Shown one piece after another: positions 19,547 to 28,397 of a stretch of 28,397 nt of DNA; positions within the stretch are counted from its first letter, which is position 1; each line of letters opens with the position of its first letter. Below the pieces are notes generated by a model that saw only the letters and a list, made by a program, of their open reading frames with translations, was not told where the DNA came from and ran no database searches. Origin of the DNA: Phoronis australis (Eukaryota; Phoronida; Phoronidae); NCBI GenBank assembly GCA_002633005.1, contig NMRA01000396.1, positions 330,749 to 359,145 of the forward strand. Reading direction: 5' to 3'. The translations under genes and the position numbers were made by a program.

Positions 19547-20446
19547 TAGGCAATGACCATCGCCTCTGTTGGCCCGAACCAGAGGCGATGTAGAGGCTAT
19601 AGGCGCTCTGTACGCCGGAAGCTTTTCGGCGAATTTTGCCTCGCACTGACTAAACCATCAAAGTCACGTTGTTCTAAATACCTTTTGCGCATAAAGGAAC
19701 ACCTTAGGAGGTTGCCGATGTGTTTAATTCCTTCCAACTCGAACAAATACTCCCGTTATGAAACTTTTTCTTCGAGCAGTCTCTATTTCAGTTCCCAAAA
19801 TCGTGAACTCACCATTTTTATACTGCGCACGCTCCAATTCATGACCTCAATCTTTAAATAGGCCAAAGGTGAGCCATTGCGGTCTTGTCAGTCAAATGTT
19901 CGTTTCCAAAATGCCACCACTTATACTTGTCTTAATTGGCGTTACTTGAAACTGATTGTATTTCAATGAATCATTGTTTGTATTTGATAAAAATAAATGC
20001 TGTTGATATGACATTTAATAGTCTTTGTGCACATATTTGACATTTTAATGTTTAACAACACGGCAAATGCACGGCTGGTTCCCGGCAGCACGTACGCGAA
20101 GGGCGGGAACTTCAGCTTTCAAAGTTCGCCGGTAGGTCCGCAACTTCTGACCTTCGGCCTGGTTAAAAAAATTAAAAAGTTGATTTCACGATTTTGGGAA
20201 CTGAAATAGGGACTGCTCGAAGAAAAAGTTTCATAACGGGAGTATTTGTTCGAGTTGGAAGGAATTAAACACATCGACAACCTCCTAGTAAGGTGTTCCT
20301 CTATGCGCAAAAGGTATTTAGAACAACGTGACTGATGGTTTAGTCGGTGCGAGGCAAAATTCGCCGAAAAGCTTCCGGCGTACAGAGCGCCTATAGCCTC
20401 TACATCGCCTCTGGTTCGGGCCAACAGAGGCGATGGTCATTGCCTA
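19547..20446 (+). mobile_element. 900-bp foldback DNA transposon with 8-bp target duplication
   Basis: Arms of about 260 bases (from 19547 to about 19805, and from about 20188 to 20446) are reverse complements with few differences. The ends read TAGGCAATGACC and GGTCATTGCCTA. TGTGGTGA directly before the left end recurs one base after the right end (20448-20455), which fits an 8-bp target duplication as made by hAT-type transposases. The roughly 380-base centre encodes no transposase, so the element is non-autonomous. The open frames in each arm (19553-19861 plus, 20424-20119 minus) are the same sequence read from the two arms and are not genes. A diverged relative of the right arm is at 26490-26625. 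Confidence 0.85.
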
Positions 20447-21119
20447 CTGTGGTGAGTGATTGAATGATTCTGTCAATTTGTCATTTCTATATTAATTGAT
20501 CAGATCAGTTGGCAGCCAGTGATGGCTTTTAATTAGTCAATCACACCAAATTCCTAAATATATTTTGAAATGATGAACAAAGAATACCTTCATGACATTT
20601 TCCGTACGCCACTAAGTCGAGTTTTTAAAAGTATTCACGAATAACGACGTATTTCTACAGTTGCTGAAAATCCTTAAAATTACGCTAACACCAACAAGTT
20701 AGACCGGATGCCAATATCTGCAAGATGAAAACAATAACTTTTCACTATGCATGATCAATACTATGAAAAGTTTATGTATGTCACTTACATCAACTATATT
20801 AATCAAAATTTAAATACCACAACAATAATTTTTCGTGCATTACTAAGAGTAAGTATTGGTTTTTAATAAATGCAATATTTAAGAAAAAGTTTTTTGGGTT
20901 TGTCGTGAGACACCGGTACGAGGTTCCCAACTGCATTTGGAATTTGTGACAATGTCTCAAAATGGGTATGATCCTAGGCGACCAAATAAAGTTCAGAGGT
21001 AGGAACCCGTTAAAAGCAATACAATAATGCTACTTGTGTTTTACTTTTGAAAACTATTGTCGTTTGATTTTGTTATCTTGCTAATTACCCGAGACTCCTC
21101 ACGGCTCCGCGTTAAACAC
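20447..21119. other. Intergenic DNA between two transposons
   Basis: AT-rich, with stops in all frames. Nothing was recognised apart from the right target-site copy at its left edge. Confidence 0.4.
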
Positions 21120-21863
21120 TAGGAGAAGTTCGGATAAATTCGGACAAAAGCTAGCTCTACTTGCCTACTAAAAACTGAAGGTTTATGTGTCAGCTAATAA
21201 CATTACACGAGTAATGGTATCTCCTCAAATCATTTGAGAAACCAACCAATGAGATTCTTCGTTACTAGTTCACTTCCAATGCCTTCGAATTTTAAGAATT
21301 ATAACAATGGTCAAAATCAGGGAAATTCGGACACAGGTGGGGAAAAGCGGACAGAGTGTCGGGGAAAGTCGGACACAGTGTAGGGGAACTTCGGACCAGC
21401 AAATTCTGAATAGGTAAAACTCGGACAAAATATATAGCAGTACTTTATGATTTCAGAAAATGAATTTAGGTATTATTCAGCTGTCTTATCATGAGACGAA
21501 TAATAAAATTTAAGAAGCCATCATGTCCTGGCCACATAAACAACGTAAAAGTACGCCCCCCTTACCAATTTGTGTGCAGCACCCGCGGTAAACAGCACCA
21601 TTGTTGTTGACAAATTAAGTTAACTTTTGGATTGACCTCTTAAAACAGTACGATCATCACGTGATTACGAAAATCTCTTGAGCAAGAAAACGTCAAGAAA
21701 AGTGTCTAGTAGCCTAAAAACACGGGTGTCCGAATTTCCCTGCAGCCTACAAAAAGTTGGAGTGGAAATTCGGACACCAGTTTTTTGATTAAATCATGCT
21801 TTTTGTAAGTTTTTCTATTGGAATTAACTCATAAAACTGCATAGGGATGAATTATACATTAAG

Positions 21864-22383
21864 CAGGGCTTGGAATTTTCCGCGGAAACGCAGATTTCCG
21901 CTTTTTTCAAATGTTCTTTCCGCGTATTTTATTATATTTCCGTGTAAAAAGAATCGGATTTGATATAAAATTTCTGGGGCAAATGTCTTTCTTACCGCCG
22001 CGTTGCCGACGACTTTCACCTCGAAAAGCGGAAGTTGCTCTTCATGTTTCGGAGGAACGTAAATTGTCAACATTGCCGGGGCATCTGGGATAGCATGGTG
22101 GATTTCCTTAATGGCGACTCGTGTGATTGTAAACCGCGGTGACAAATTATACTACGACTCTGTAGCCAAAAAATGCTTGGAGGTGGGAGGGTGGGAGTGG
22201 CAGACGAGCTAAGACAGACGCAGACGCACGCTTCCGGAGGTGGTACCGTTTTTTTTGTTTTTTTTTTTAGTCCTCTCGATTTAGGTCGGCAAAAGGTCCA
22301 CACCGACTTTTTCAAGGCTGGCTGCGCATGTTTCGGGCCGTAAAAATTTCCGTGTTTTTCTCCATTGGTCATTCCAAGCCCTG
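21864..22383 (+). mobile_element. Nested 520-bp CAGGG-ended MITE (hAT-like)
   Basis: The ends are perfect 13-base inverted repeats, CAGGGCTTGGAAT and ATTCCAAGCCCTG. The flanks are ATTAAG on both sides (21858-21863 and 22384-22389), giving a clean insertion footprint. CAGGG termini are typical of hAT elements, though those usually make 8-bp duplications, so the superfamily is tentative. The interior has several TTTCCG(C/T)G motifs and long T runs (22251-22270). Frames within it (22145-21852 and 22372-22067, minus) have no transposase motif. Confidence 0.8.
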
Positions 22384-23028
22384 ATTAAGTAAATTCAAGT
22401 TCATTTTAATGACAAGTGACCTAAATAACACTTGGAAAAGACATTGTACCTACCACAGACTTTCGAAATCAGCACGCGAAGCAGACGGCAGAGCGATATA
22501 AGGTGCTGAACATGCCTCATATCTGTTGAAACTTTGTTGTAATTCAAGTGAGGTGATAAATAAATTCCTACTATTGTTCAAAGAAGTGAATGATCTTTTC
22601 ATTTAGTGGTAAGGCATCTTGATTGTTAATATATTTGACGTTCATTTAGACTTGTCCGAATTTTACCACCGTCCGAGTTTCCCCGAACTACCCCTGCTGA
22701 TATAGGGTTGGTCAACAATGGCGCTGTTTACCACGTAGGCTGCACACAAATTGACAAGGGCAGACGTACTTTTACATTGTTTATGTGGTCAGGACATGAT
22801 GGCTTCTTAAATTTTAATATTCGTCTCATGATAAGACTGCTAAATAATATGTTTATTCATTTTTTGAAATCATGAAGTACTATTATATATTTTGTCCGAA
22901 TTTTACCTATTCAGAATTTGCTGGTCCGAATTTCCCCGACACTGTCCAACTTTCCCCGCATGCATCTGAATTTCCCGATGTTGACCATTGTTATTATTCT
23001 TAAAATTCGAAGGCATTGAAACTGAACT

Positions 23029-23112
23029 ATATTCAAGAAAACAGCATGTCAAGTTTTAAAACCGTTGTTGTTTTCTTGAATATATGCTGCTACTTGCTAT
23101 CATGGAGAAACT
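23029..23112 (+). mobile_element. Small hairpin insertion in the right arm
   Basis: Compared with the left arm, the right arm carries about 85 extra bases here, bordered by GAAACTGAAC and GAAACTGGAC. The insert contains a perfect 15-base inverted repeat, ATATTCAAGAAAACA (23029-23043) and its complement (23069-23083), with a 25-base loop. It is either a very small foldback insertion or a replication-slippage product. Confidence 0.5.
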
Positions 23113-23269
23113 GGACTAGTAACGAAGAATCTCATTGGTTGGTTTCTCAAAAGATTTGCGGATATCCCATTACGCGTCTAATGTTATTAGCTGACACATA
23201 AACCTTCAGTAGCAGGTAAGCAAGTCGAGCTCGGTGGTTTCGTCCGAATTTACCCGAACTTCCCCTACT

Positions 23270-23760
23270 CATCACTGCCACTGACACTACTCACTAGCCA
23301 ATGATCATAGTCCGTAGCTGGCTCAGTAGAGACGATGGAGCTCCAAATTGGCAACTGACTGGCTAGCAATTGAGAGAGGCTTTGTGTGGCTGTATGTTCG
23401 CCCTGGAAGTCATGTGTCACAACACTCCGTTCCTTCCTACAGATCAAGTGTGAGGCCTGACCTCTCAGGCCGGCCACATCTGTGGTCTTGGTTTCCCCCG
23501 CAGTTGCTTGAGCGTGACTCCGGACTGTCCCCAAAAAAAAGTGCTGACATCCCATCTGGTTGTGGGTTTTACCGTTGTTGGCCACCGATGAAGTAAATTT
23601 CTCCGAGTACGGGACTTAAACCTTGGTTGGGCGTGTGAGAGCTGAGCATGTAAACTGTTCAGCCAAGAGGCAATTACCACTTGGCAAGCAATTTAGAGAG
23701 GCTTTATCTGACTACGTATGTCACACCCAGACGTCACGTGTCACAACATCCCTCTGCTCT
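23270..23760 (-). mobile_element. Composite or tandem tRNA-derived SINE
   Basis: On the minus strand, TGGCTGAACAGTT (23665-23653) resembles an A box and GGTTTAAGTCCC (23622-23611) a B box. The block AGCAATT-AGAGAGGCTTT ... GTCA-GTGTCACAACA occurs twice, at about 23366-23436 and 23687-23750, showing two related units. Between them lies TGACATCCCATCTGGTTGTG, typical of a SINE body. The family seems related to, but distinct from, the copies at 18755 and 19153, sharing AAGAGGCAATT-like and A-box-flanking sequence. Boundaries are approximate. Confidence 0.5.
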
Positions 23761-24696
23761 ATGAGCAAAAGTTACTTGTGGGCAATTCCGTGAAAAGGTG
23801 AACCTCGAGACAAAAAACTTCACTATATATTATAAAATTTGTGCAATCACATGAACCCCAAACTTCATAAAAAATAACATTTCAACTTTGGTGCATCACT
23901 GATCTCTTGGGTTCAAAGGTCAACTCCTGGATATCATAGTGCTGTACGTCTGTCAAACCCATGAAATTGCAATTTTTCAGCCAATAAAAATAACCTTAGG
24001 TCAAATTTTTGCTTTCTAAACTTGCGTAAGATAAAATGCATCTCACACCTAAGAACCTTAAAACGATAGAATATTACAAAGGCAGCTTTAAAATTAAGTG
24101 AAGAAGCTAGTTCAGATTTTAACTAAATACAATTTCAAAAGTATTTGTAGAAAAGTTATAGTTTACAATGTCATCTAGTTATTCTTAGTAGAATTCAACT
24201 TATTAAAATCAAATATTTGGACCACATTTTCAAATATAAATAAAACAAAATGTTGTTTTAATGAACTTATTGTTTTTCTGTTGGTACCCCGTGTTAGGAA
24301 AGAAATGCTTAGCTTTTGGGAAATTCAAGATGCAAAAATATTCATGCAAAAGAAATCGTAAGATGCTCTAGAGCATACATAAATAACAAGAGACTTAAAG
24401 GAATACATGTCAAGTTGCTATTGCACTGTAATCAACATGTTATTTCTGCTCCGACCTGCTATGCTGTGTTTTGTGTTGAAAAAGCTGATAAGCAGTAGGA
24501 ATCTGTTACCTACTTCATTGAGCATTTTTGTCACACCCTGACTGGCTGTAGGCACTCTTTTTGTGTTTGTCAGTGTATTGGGTCTTTGGGTGGCTTGTAT
24601 GAAATTATTTCATAGCAAATGACTGTGTTGTCTCATCTTACATATTTTTGATCCTTCAATCTTTTTAAGAATTAGGCTAATTTTTTTTTTGCTGAG
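23761..24696. other. Intergenic AT-rich DNA
   Basis: TACGTCTGTCAAACCCATGAAA near 23945 resembles the GTATGTCCGTCACACCCCTTTAAA string near 25880, hinting at members of one old repeat family, but no boundaries were found. The last part (24681-24690) is a run of T that could be the polypyrimidine tract of the exon candidate that follows. No gene is supported. Confidence 0.35.
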
Positions 24697-24845
24697 CTTC
24701 GAGGAGATTAAACATGCATTTGGAAAGGATAGAGGAAACTGTTGGAGAGCACGGGAAGAACAGAGCCAACTGCGAAAAGATTAAATATCTGCTGGAATAT
24801 TCTCTGAAACTCAAAAAATGCTACCGTGGATCAAGAAACTCATAA
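24697..24845 (+). CDS. 3'-terminal exon candidate, basic helical C-terminus
   Basis: A run of ten T, then GCTGAG, forms a good splice acceptor. The following frame stays open for 49 codons to TAA at 24843 and includes an ATG at 24714, from which it reads MHLERIEETVGEHGKNRANC and then 23 lysine- and leucine-rich residues. Composition is strongly protein-like (many E, K, N and L, predicted helical, two cysteines) and unlike the AT-rich surroundings. No family was recognised. No upstream exon was linked and no AATAAA was found close behind, so it may be a real last exon of an unknown plus-strand gene, a decayed one, or chance. Confidence 0.3.
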
Positions 24846-25186
24846 TTGTACTTGCGCATACTGTGATGTGGCATTGTTTAAAGCCTCTCTTTAAATTTGA
24901 AATGAAAGCATGAGTTAACGAGTTGGATGAAAACCTAATCATTGTAATCACTAAATAGAAACCAGCATCTGATAAGTTAGCTCTACATATTCCTAAATCA
25001 TAATTCTAAATGCAATTAATTTAAAATGTCTTGTTTTCACTCTGGAAAACAGCACAGGTGGTTTGAATCAAAGTATGAATGCCAAAGGTCGATGATGTCA
25101 ACTAAACCATATGTTTCACACTTAGTTTTAAGAAGATACTGAGGTCCTGTTACTAATACTTTAAAAACATCATAGTTATTACTTAC
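24846..25186. other. Intergenic DNA, nothing identified
   Basis: AT-rich. A minus-strand frame (25255-25037) is open here but continues past a strong splice donor at 25186, so its lower half is probably intron if the exon candidate at 25187-25239 is real. Confidence 0.3.
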
Positions 25187-25239
25187 ATGGGCATGCATCA
25201 GAACCATCGGCAGCTTGGACCAGAGAATAAGGGCGAGTT
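25187..25239 (-). other. Possible 53-base internal exon
   Basis: On the minus strand, TTGATTGTTTTGTAAAATAG forms a weak acceptor before AACTCGCCC, and GCCCAT/GTAAGTAATA is a near-perfect donor. The 53 bases between are clearly more GC-rich than the flanks and are open in at least two frames. Neither neighbouring exon was identified and the product is unknown. Confidence 0.2.
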
Positions 25240-25673
25240 CTATTTTACAAAACAATCAAATGCATTTGTATGACCATGATTAGTAATGTTCTAAACTTTA
25301 TTTCAAATTTTATATTTTTACTGTCATATTTACTGATTAGTTTTGAATTAGTGTTCTATTTTATGCTTAAAAACAGATTTTGCTGATAACTAACAGCTGT
25401 CAAACACAAAATGATTATCACTCTCATTCCCATTGATAATGCTTACCCTCTTCAAAAGGAAGTGAAGATTTTAGGTGACTGTTTTATTTGTTTTAATCAA
25501 ATGTATTGAAAAGTTAAAATTCTAGAGTATATTCCTAGGTCAATCGGTACATTTTAATTAAAAAACATTGAATTAGTAGCAAAAGACCAATATAGCTTAA
25601 ATACTGCAAAAGTTTGAATCATTCTAAATTGATGTCTTAGTCACAACAAATAACTTAATACTAGAATTTCAGA
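25240..25673. other. Intergenic AT-rich DNA, nothing identified
   Basis: No frame, repeat end or RNA structure is supported. Confidence 0.4.
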
Positions 25674-25701
25674 GCGTACGTCCATCACGTACGTCCATCA
25701 C
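25674..25701 (+). repeat. 13-base tandem repeat CGTACGTCCATCA
   Basis: Two perfect head-to-tail copies are followed by CAC. A related GCGTATGTCCGTCACAC lies about 200 bases downstream near 25877, so the motif may belong to a dispersed repeat family. Confidence 0.8.
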
Positions 25702-26489
25702 ACTAATTCAACTTACATCGAGCTGTCTGACAAAAATTTCTTAGAAGATCAAAAAAATTAGTGTGTTGCACTGTGCAAACATTCCACTAAGTCATCATGT
25801 GAAACATAAAATTGTAACTTAATGCAACTCACAGAAAATTATTGTGAAAAATTTTTTTTAAAAATCAAATTCTCTGCGTATGTCCGTCACACCCCTTTAA
25901 AGGCAATTTTCTGTCAGATTTAAGGATAGGGGAAAAGGTGATACATTTTTTGAAAGCTATGAGGGAGACCTATCAATTGATGTATTATTGTCGTAGGAAG
26001 AAAATCTTTTTTCACAATTCGCCAAAAAGCTTCTGATGAATGAAGGGTCTAGGCTACGGGAACATCACCGTCTCTACTGCAAAGCGCTCAGCACTGGACA
26101 TTACCACAGCCTCAACCACAGGCACTTTTAGGAGCCACCTGACACGATTCTAAAACAGAGAAAGGTACACAGATGCTATTCAATATGGTCAACCACCTGG
26201 CAATTCCATAACAACTAAAAACATGCCCATCTGGAAGTAATTTTTTGTGTCCCACATTTTATCAACAACTGCAACACGTTCACTGATTACATTTGTTGAC
26301 GACACCGATAAATACCATTAGTACCGGATTATCCTAAATCAATTGGCAACATTCAAGGTGAAGGGTCTCGACCTACTCTTTCCATTTACGGCTATCGATG
26401 CGTGTGCTCATTAGGGCGCTACCACCTGAACGCTTACATCAACTAAAAGTACAGGGTACATGCTGATACGGAGTGGCTCCTAACATGTT
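25702..26489. other. Intergenic DNA with a weak foldback relic
   Basis: CACAATTCGCCAAAAAGCTT near 26017 matches the AAAATTCGCCGAAAAGCTTC string of the foldback arm (20355-20376) and is followed by similar but diverged bases. Otherwise nothing was recognised. Confidence 0.35.
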
Positions 26490-26625
26490 GATTGCTGGAA
26501 GGAGCAAAGACTGTAGATGCATCCGAAAGTGTCCATCTATACGGAAAAGGTACTTAGCAAGGTGACTGATGGTTTAGCGAGTGTGTTCCAGAATTTGCCG
26601 AAATGCTTCCCACGTTGTGAGTGTC
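26490..26625 (+). repeat. Diverged copy of the foldback right arm
   Basis: It matches about 20255-20385 in the same orientation: CTGGAAGGAGC for TTGGAAGGAAT, AAAAGGTACTTAG for AAAAGGTATTTAG, GTGACTGATGGTTTAG identical, and TTTGCCGAAATGCTTCC for TTCGCCGAAAAGCTTCC. The other arm and the ends are not clear, so this is an old, partly lost insertion of the same family as 19547-20446. Confidence 0.6.
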
Positions 26626-26889
26626 TGTGGGATGGCCATGGTCTCCGAGCCGCCTAGTTCAGAGGTGGTATCAGGTGTCTGCAAGCCAGCCACTGTAGTT
26701 GTATGAGGACTTAATGTCAAAATACAAATAGGAAATATGCATTTTTATGCGTGCTTTCTGTAAAGTTATTCTCATTCTGAAAGCTACGTATTTTGTATGG
26801 AAGTTCAAAATAGAGTGAAAAGGTGCCGAAGAGGGGTTCTCTGCCTCATGCATGTTATCATTTGATTTAAAACTGATTGTCTTCACACC
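26626..26889. other. Short unassigned spacer
   Basis: A minus-strand frame (26886-26671) has no domain. No repeat was recognised before the palindrome at 26890. Confidence 0.35.
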
Positions 26890-28325
26890 TTTTTATGCGC
26901 CCACATATTTATATGTGGGTGCATATTGCCGTCATCTCTGTCTGGGTGTCTGGCATCCGCAGCTGTATTCCTAAACCCCTTGTAGGATCTTATTGAAATT
27001 TGGCAGGTGTGTCTCTATGGGGTTTGCCTCTTGAAAGGTCCTCAACCGATTTTCATGAAATTTGGCACTTAGGCATCTATTAATGTGGTGACGCTATCCT
27101 TTCGTTTTCGGATGGATTCGAGGTATTTTGCACTACCTAGTGGCCATTTTTACTGTTTTCGAGTCTGTCTTTTGGCGTCCATCCCTCCATCAACCAAACT
27201 GGTCAAAGAATGATTGCAAAAATTGTCAAGTATGTTCTTACTGTGAAGTGGACGGCTGACGATGGTTTTCCGACGACTTCAAGTACTATGGCGCCTCCTA
27301 GTAGCAATTTTGTTTTTTTTGCGCCTGTGGGTTAATCTCCTAAACGGTTTGCAGGATCTTTACTAAATTTAGTAAGTGCATTTATATGATGTTAATAATG
27401 CAGGATAACGACTATCAGACAGATCTGACTACTGGTGTGCCACCTAGTGGCAATTTTATTTTTTACGTTTACCTCTCTATCTTCAATGTATTTTCATAAA
27501 ATTTTGCATGTTATACAGTCATCTGTTAATGAGATGATGCCATCTCTCCATTTTCAGATGGATTCTACCTAGTTTGCGCCACCTAGTGGCCATTTTTACT
27601 GTTTTCGAGTCTGCTTTTAGGCGTCCACTTGTCTATCAACCAAACCGCTTTCAGGATAATTGTGAAAATTGGAATGTATGTCTTAACTATGAAGTGGACG
27701 GCTGACGATGATTTTCCAACTTTGATTACTGTGGCGCCTCCTGTGGGCAGTTTTGTTTTTGGGCTCATGGCTGTATTTCCTAAACCGTTTGCAGGATCTT
27801 TACTTGATTTAGAAAGTGTATTTATATGATGTTGACAACGAACAATGATAACTTTCGGATGGATCTGACCACTCGTGTGCCCCCTAGTGGCAATTTTAGT
27901 TTTTTGCGTTTACCTCTGTATCTTCAAAGGTCCAAAACAGATTTTCATAAAATTTTGAATATAGGCATCTATTGAAGAGATGGCGCTTTGCTCCTGTTTT
28001 TTGGATGGAATCTAGGTATTTTGCGCCACCTAGTGGCCATTTGTGCTGTTTTCAAACCCTTGTCAACCAAATCCTTCTAGGGATGGTTTTGAAAATTGAA
28101 ATGTTCTTAGTGTGAAGACGACATTTGATGATGGCGACTGACTACTGTGGCGCCTCCTAGTGGTAGCTCTGTTTTGTTTTGCATCCATAGCTGTATTTGG
28201 ATGGATTGTACGTTTTTGCACCATCTAGTGGCCATTTTTTGATACAAATAAATAACCCTAAAAGCACACCATTTGCGGTGCATTTGTGGGCATATTTCAA
28301 CGCTCCGCGTTGCTCTTGTTTTCAG
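26890..28325 (+). repeat. Modular long-period repeat with CTAGTGGC modules
   Basis: The region opens with a palindrome (GCGCCCACATAT, TT, ATATGTGGGTGC at about 26897-26922). About three units of roughly 440-450 bases follow. In each, a GGATGGATTC-x-ATTTTGCGCCACCTAG module ends in TGGCCATTTT (near 27140, 27579 and 28026, plus a shortened one near 28221). It is followed by GTCCA-x-CATCAACCAAA, then a TGGCGCCTCCTAGTGGCA module (near 27290, 27733 and 28150), then CTAAAC-GTTTGCAGGATCTT (near 27341 and 27780), then a GTGCCACCTAGTGGCAATTT module (near 27438 and 27878). So each large unit is made of three sub-modules ending in CTAGTGGC. The tail ends near TGCATTTGTGGGCATATTTC and AACGCTCCGCGTTGCTCTTG. 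No protein-coding frame is conserved between units. Confidence 0.8.
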
Positions 28326-28397
28326 ATTTAAACCTCCTCCTGCTAATGGGCCAATTTTAGATGCCACGCCAGAGTACATGAACCTGTTAGGAATGGT
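28326..28397. other. Window end, nothing identified
   Basis: About 70 bases without a recognisable feature. The modular repeat appears to have ended. Confidence 0.4.

Larger units (their letters stand above)
21120..23267 (+). mobile_element. 2.1-kb inverted-repeat element with TCCGAATTT(C)CCC motifs
   Basis: The left arm (21120 to about 21614) and right arm (about 22714-23267) are inverted copies. The ends read TAGG(G)GAAGTTCGGRTAAA on the left and the reverse on the right. Shared inner landmarks include ATTCTTCGTTACTAGT, GAAGCCATCATGTCCTG and AATTTGTGTGCAGC. Both arms and the centre are studded with variants of GTCCGAATTTCCCCG, always pointing outward-in, including a three-unit run of about 22 bases at 21328-21395. 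No transposase frame exists, so this is a non-autonomous foldback or long-TIR element. Flanks (CGTTAAACAC and CTCATCACTG) do not show a clean target duplication. The centre is interrupted by a nested element (21864-22383), and the right arm by a small hairpin insertion. Confidence 0.8.

Noticed and set aside
19553-20424. Two similar predicted proteins of 102 and 101 residues
   Set aside because: They are the two inverted arms of one foldback element read from each end, not a gene pair.
21852-22372. Frames of about 100 residues in the nested MITE
   Set aside because: They lie wholly within a CAGGG-ended non-autonomous element and show no transposase motifs.
27583-28379. Frames of 61-90 residues near the window end
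   Set aside because: They lie in or run out of the modular repeat, and no frame is conserved between its units.

Overview
The window is animal nuclear DNA. It is AT-rich and gene-poor, crowded with decayed transposons, and contains one clearly recognisable gene, which has spliceosomal introns with GT-AG borders. A RING plus SR-rich TOPORS protein, tRNA-derived SINEs, a Penelope-like retroelement remnant and many non-autonomous DNA transposons point to a metazoan, most likely a marine invertebrate. The species cannot be named from the sequence alone. There is no bacterial operon, CRISPR array, rRNA gene or intact tRNA gene.

The only confident gene is a TOPORS orthologue on the minus strand (12609-17103). 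Its first coding exon (16683-17103 within an exon starting at 17117) carries the start codon and a C3HC4 RING finger. A 2077-base intron follows. The last exon (14605-12609) carries the conserved TOPORS helical domain, acidic segments with SUMO-interacting motifs, an arginine/serine region and a lysine-rich tail. The two exons join in frame to give 805 residues. An untranslated first exon probably lies near 17800, inside a 0.65 kb duplicated cassette (17714-18358) that carries a CRE next to a CCAAT box and two good splice donors. An inverted copy of that cassette opens the window (1-719).

Left part (1-12330): the cassette copy, a possible SINE fragment, a 45-bp minisatellite (3534-4075), a 600-bp terminal-inverted-repeat element (7001-7601), the frameshifted C-terminal endonuclease end of a Penelope-like element (8676-8873, minus) with a hammerhead-like stem downstream of it, and a few unassigned exon-like open frames, including a cysteine-rich one at 9802-10014.

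Right part (18360-28397): two SINE copies (18755-18911 and 19153-19310), a 900-bp foldback element with an 8-bp target duplication (19547-20446), a 2.1 kb inverted-repeat element (21120-23267) with a 520-bp CAGGG-ended element nested inside it, a composite SINE (about 23270-23760), two exon-like islands (24697-24845 plus, 25187-25239 minus), a diverged foldback arm (26490-26625), and a modular long-period tandem repeat (26890-28320) near the window end.

The points most worth following up are a miRNA-precursor-like hairpin in the TOPORS intron (15971-16039), the duplicated cassette that may supply the TOPORS promoter, the cysteine-rich exon candidate, and the transposons with arrays of subterminal motifs.
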